Source: Prevotella sp902465605 | Lineage (GTDB): Bacteria; Bacteroidota; Bacteroidia; Bacteroidales; Bacteroidaceae | DNA: 64,000 bases | Reading direction: 5' to 3' | Assembly: GCA_902465605.1 (NCBI GenBank) | Contig: CABQNT010000008.1 | Location: forward strand, 65,457-129,456 | In this document: piece by piece, positions 62,288 through 64,000 of the stretch | Layout of the letters: every line of letters begins with the position of its first letter | Numbering within the stretch: the stretch's first letter is position 1 | The notes under the pieces: model-generated | Seen by the model: the letters and a program-made list of their open reading frames with translations, nothing else | What the model was told of the DNA's origin: nothing | Databases searched by the model: none | Made by a program: the position numbers and the translations under genes

Positions 62288-62575
62288 ATGAATAACAAAG
62301 AGTTTATTGCAGAATTGTCACGACGTGCAGGCTATACGCAAGAACAAACGCAAAACTATGTCCGTACGCTCGTGGAAGAAATGACAAACATTCTTGGAGA
62401 GGGCGAATCGATTGCTATCCCTTCCTTCGGTACTTTTGAAGTGAAAAAGCGGATGGAACGCATCCTGATGAATCCTTCAACAGGCAAGAAGATGTTGGTT
62501 CCTCCAAAATTGGTTCTTAGTTTCAGACCCATGCCTTCCGTCAAAGAACATTTGAAGAAAGGAGGCGACTCATGA
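62288..62575 (+). CDS. HU family DNA-binding protein
   Basis: A 95-residue nucleoid-associated protein. The N-terminal helices (MNNKEFIAELSRRAGYTQEQT) and the beta-arm region (IPSFGTFEVKKRMERILMNPSTGKKMLVPPKLVLSFRP, spanning residues 42-80) match HU/IHF. Its stop overlaps the next gene's start by 4 bp, so this HU and the membrane-anchored HU-like fusion are made from one transcript. Confidence 0.9.
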   Translation: MNNKEFIAELSRRAGYTQEQTQNYVRTLVEEMTNILGEGESIAIPSFGTFEVKKRMERILMNPSTGKKMLVPPKLVLSFRPMPSVKEHLKKGGDS

Positions 62576-63948
62576 TAAAGATCACAGATTTGGCGAACGT
62601 GTTGGAAGAACAACACCAGCTATCGAAAAGTGAGGCCGAATTTTTTATCCCATTACTCGTAGACGTTTTGACTACGGGGCTTAAGGCCGATAAACAAGTT
62701 AAGATTAAAGGACTTGGAACGTTCAAGGTAACATCCGTGAATGCTCGTGAGAGCGTAGATGTGAACACGGGTGAACGCATCATCATTGAGGGGAGAGAGA
62801 AGATTTCATTCACGCCCGAACCTGTCTTGAGGGATAAAGTGAACAGTCCGTTTGAGCAGTTTGAGACGGTTACGGTGAGCGATGATGCCGATTTTTCGGA
62901 GATAGATGAACGTTATCAGCAGCTTGAGGAACAAGAAAATGCGGACAGCAGTGCACCTGTGGAGACCGTTTTGCCTGTGGAAGAAAAACAGGTTGAAGTT
63001 GAACCGCAGGACAATCTTCAAGAAAAACCATCACCTGAACCATCACCTGAACCGTCATCTACTGTGAATGAGGAGGTGTTGGTTACCAACGACAAAGAGC
63101 CTCTTTCTGACAATTTCATTGAAGATGGCGTGCGTGAGCAAGAGGTGATAGAGATTCCGCCCATTGAAGAGGCTCCTGTGGTTGATGACCAACCAATCCG
63201 GGAAGAAGGAAATGTCACAGAAACAACTGACAATATATCGCAATCATCCATGAAGGAAAACGAAGAAAAAGAATCACTTGAGTTAGCCGAACTGAATGAG
63301 TTGAATGAAAAAAATCAACTGTTGCGTGCTAATTTGGCTCGAACTCAGCGAAATCAAAAGCTACTGATTGGTGCCGTATGTGCTTTGCTGTTAGTGGCAT
63401 GTCTTGGCGTTTATTATATCGGTAAGCAGTTTGCGGCTCGTGATAACCGAATAGAGCATTTGATGACAGAGCTGCATGCTGTCAAACAAGCTGCGCAAGT
63501 GAAGGAAAACGTGGCTGGTGTTCAAGGCAAATCGGCTTCCGAAAATGCAGAGGTAGACAGTGAGGGACAGGAAAATACGTCTGTTGCAGATCGTGGAGAC
63601 CAGTCAACGGAGCTGTCTGACAAGCGTGTTCAAGATGAGAAAAAAGAGAAGGATGCAGCTGTTAAAGTAGCATCTGAGAGTGCGAAGCGTGACCAGTCAC
63701 ATCAGAACAGCCAAACAATGGCTTCAAAATATGATTCGGATCCGAGGATTAGAACCGGCGCCTATGTCATTACGGGTGTGGCACAAACCGTAACGGTGCG
63801 TAAAGGACAGACCTTGACTTCTATCAGTAAAACTTACTTGGGGCCTGGCATGGAGTGCTACATTGAAGCTGTCAATGAGAAGAAGGAAGTGAAGGAGGGT
63901 GACAAAGTTAAAATCCCGGCATTGAAATTAAAGAAAAAATCTAAATAG
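62572..63948 (+). CDS. HU-like domain, transmembrane segment and C-terminal LysM-like domain
   Basis: A 458-residue fusion. Residues 1-95 are HU/IHF-like (VDVLTTGLKADKQVKIKGLGTFKV, VDVNTGERIIIEG). An acidic, proline-rich linker (about 110-240, with PSPEPSPEPS) and a short coiled coil lead to a single membrane helix (about 262-285, LLIGAVCALLLVACLGVYYIG). The extracytoplasmic part ends in a LysM-like domain (about 401-452: VTVRKGQTLTSISKTYLG). Topology predicts DNA binding inside and peptidoglycan binding outside. Whether the arm still binds DNA is untested. Confidence 0.85.
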   Translation: MIKITDLANVLEEQHQLSKSEAEFFIPLLVDVLTTGLKADKQVKIKGLGTFKVTSVNARESVDVNTGERIIIEGREKISFTPEPVLRDKVNSPFEQFETVTVSDDADFSEIDERYQQLEEQENADSSAPVETVLPVEEKQVEVEPQDNLQEKPSPEPSPEPSSTVNEEVLVTNDKEPLSDNFIEDGVREQEVIEIPPIEEAPVVDDQPIREEGNVTETTDNISQSSMKENEEKESLELAELNELNEKNQLLRANLARTQRNQKLLIGAVCALLLVACLGVYYIGKQFAARDNRIEHLMTELHAVKQAAQVKENVAGVQGKSASENAEVDSEGQENTSVADRGDQSTELSDKRVQDEKKEKDAAVKVASESAKRDQSHQNSQTMASKYDSDPRIRTGAYVITGVAQTVTVRKGQTLTSISKTYLGPGMECYIEAVNEKKEVKEGDKVKIPALKLKKKSK

Positions 63949-64000
63949 TCATCCCTCAAGAACTCGACTTACAACCAGCAAAAGGTATTGGATAACACCA

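Overview
The window is a stretch of a Bacteroidetes chromosome, most probably from the Prevotella group (Prevotellaceae). Support: several intergenic regions carry the Bacteroidetes-type promoter (a -33 TTTG/TTG and a -7 TAnnTTTG box), Shine-Dalgarno sequences are rarely evident, there is an RprX/RprY-type two-component pair, the F-ATPase operon has the beta/epsilon-first order, and many products belong to families centred on this phylum (DUF1573, DUF4301, DUF5686, EF-G2, HU-like fusions). Genus and species are inference. No phage, plasmid or transposase gene was seen; this is core chromosome with unusual repeats in the gaps.

Layout. 1-7870: a large alpha-2-macroglobulin-like protein, a DUF1573 protein and IspH. 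8040-14567: TcdA, a lone FecCD permease, a secreted lactonase-like propeller, a uracil/xanthine permease with a small membrane protein, and HemW. 14721-22106: the GTPase-motif-altered elongation factor EF-G2, the RprX/RprY pair, an NhaD-type antiporter and 6-phosphofructokinase. 22257-29562: the full F1Fo ATP synthase operon (atpD-C-I-like-B-E-F-H-A-G), closed by a strong terminator. 29835-29925: tRNA-Ser(CGA). 30124-39170, all minus strand: a small secreted protein, pyruvate phosphate dikinase, LMW phosphatase, RmuC, a MATE exporter and a RelA-type (p)ppGpp synthetase with a degenerate hydrolase site. 39308-42131: DUF4301 and a hemerythrin-LuxR regulator. 42374-44807, minus strand: a tightly packed four-gene lipid operon (PgpA-like, GtrA-like, CDP-alcohol phosphotransferase, AUR1/PAP2-like) that matches the inositol-phospholipid/inositol-sphingolipid locus type of Bacteroides. 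44968-55199: DUF5686 protein, thioesterase, GyrA, two paralogous TPR proteins and a DbpA-like helicase. 55313-59319: serC-serA-DUF1015-yigZ. 59995-63948: ftsY, rimO, HU and an HU-transmembrane-LysM fusion.

The most unusual signal lies between the genes. Four separate intergenic regions (19517-19604, 29674-29827, 42246-42355, 59442-59529) carry the same family of near-palindromic 16-nt cores, AAASTCAWTGASTTTG, repeated at exactly 22-bp spacing with variable 6-nt linkers, including reversed and decayed units that keep phase. A second, unrelated array (7894-8029) holds GGAGT and its complement ACTCC at about 10-11 bp spacing around a hairpin between two convergent genes. A third (59719-59933) is a 66-bp tandem repeat placed between the likely promoter and start codon of ftsY. 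None fits a CRISPR or an insertion sequence. Several genes (rprX, uraA-like, rmuC, fecCD, pgpA-like) have the -7 box pressed against the start codon, which predicts leaderless or nearly leaderless mRNAs.
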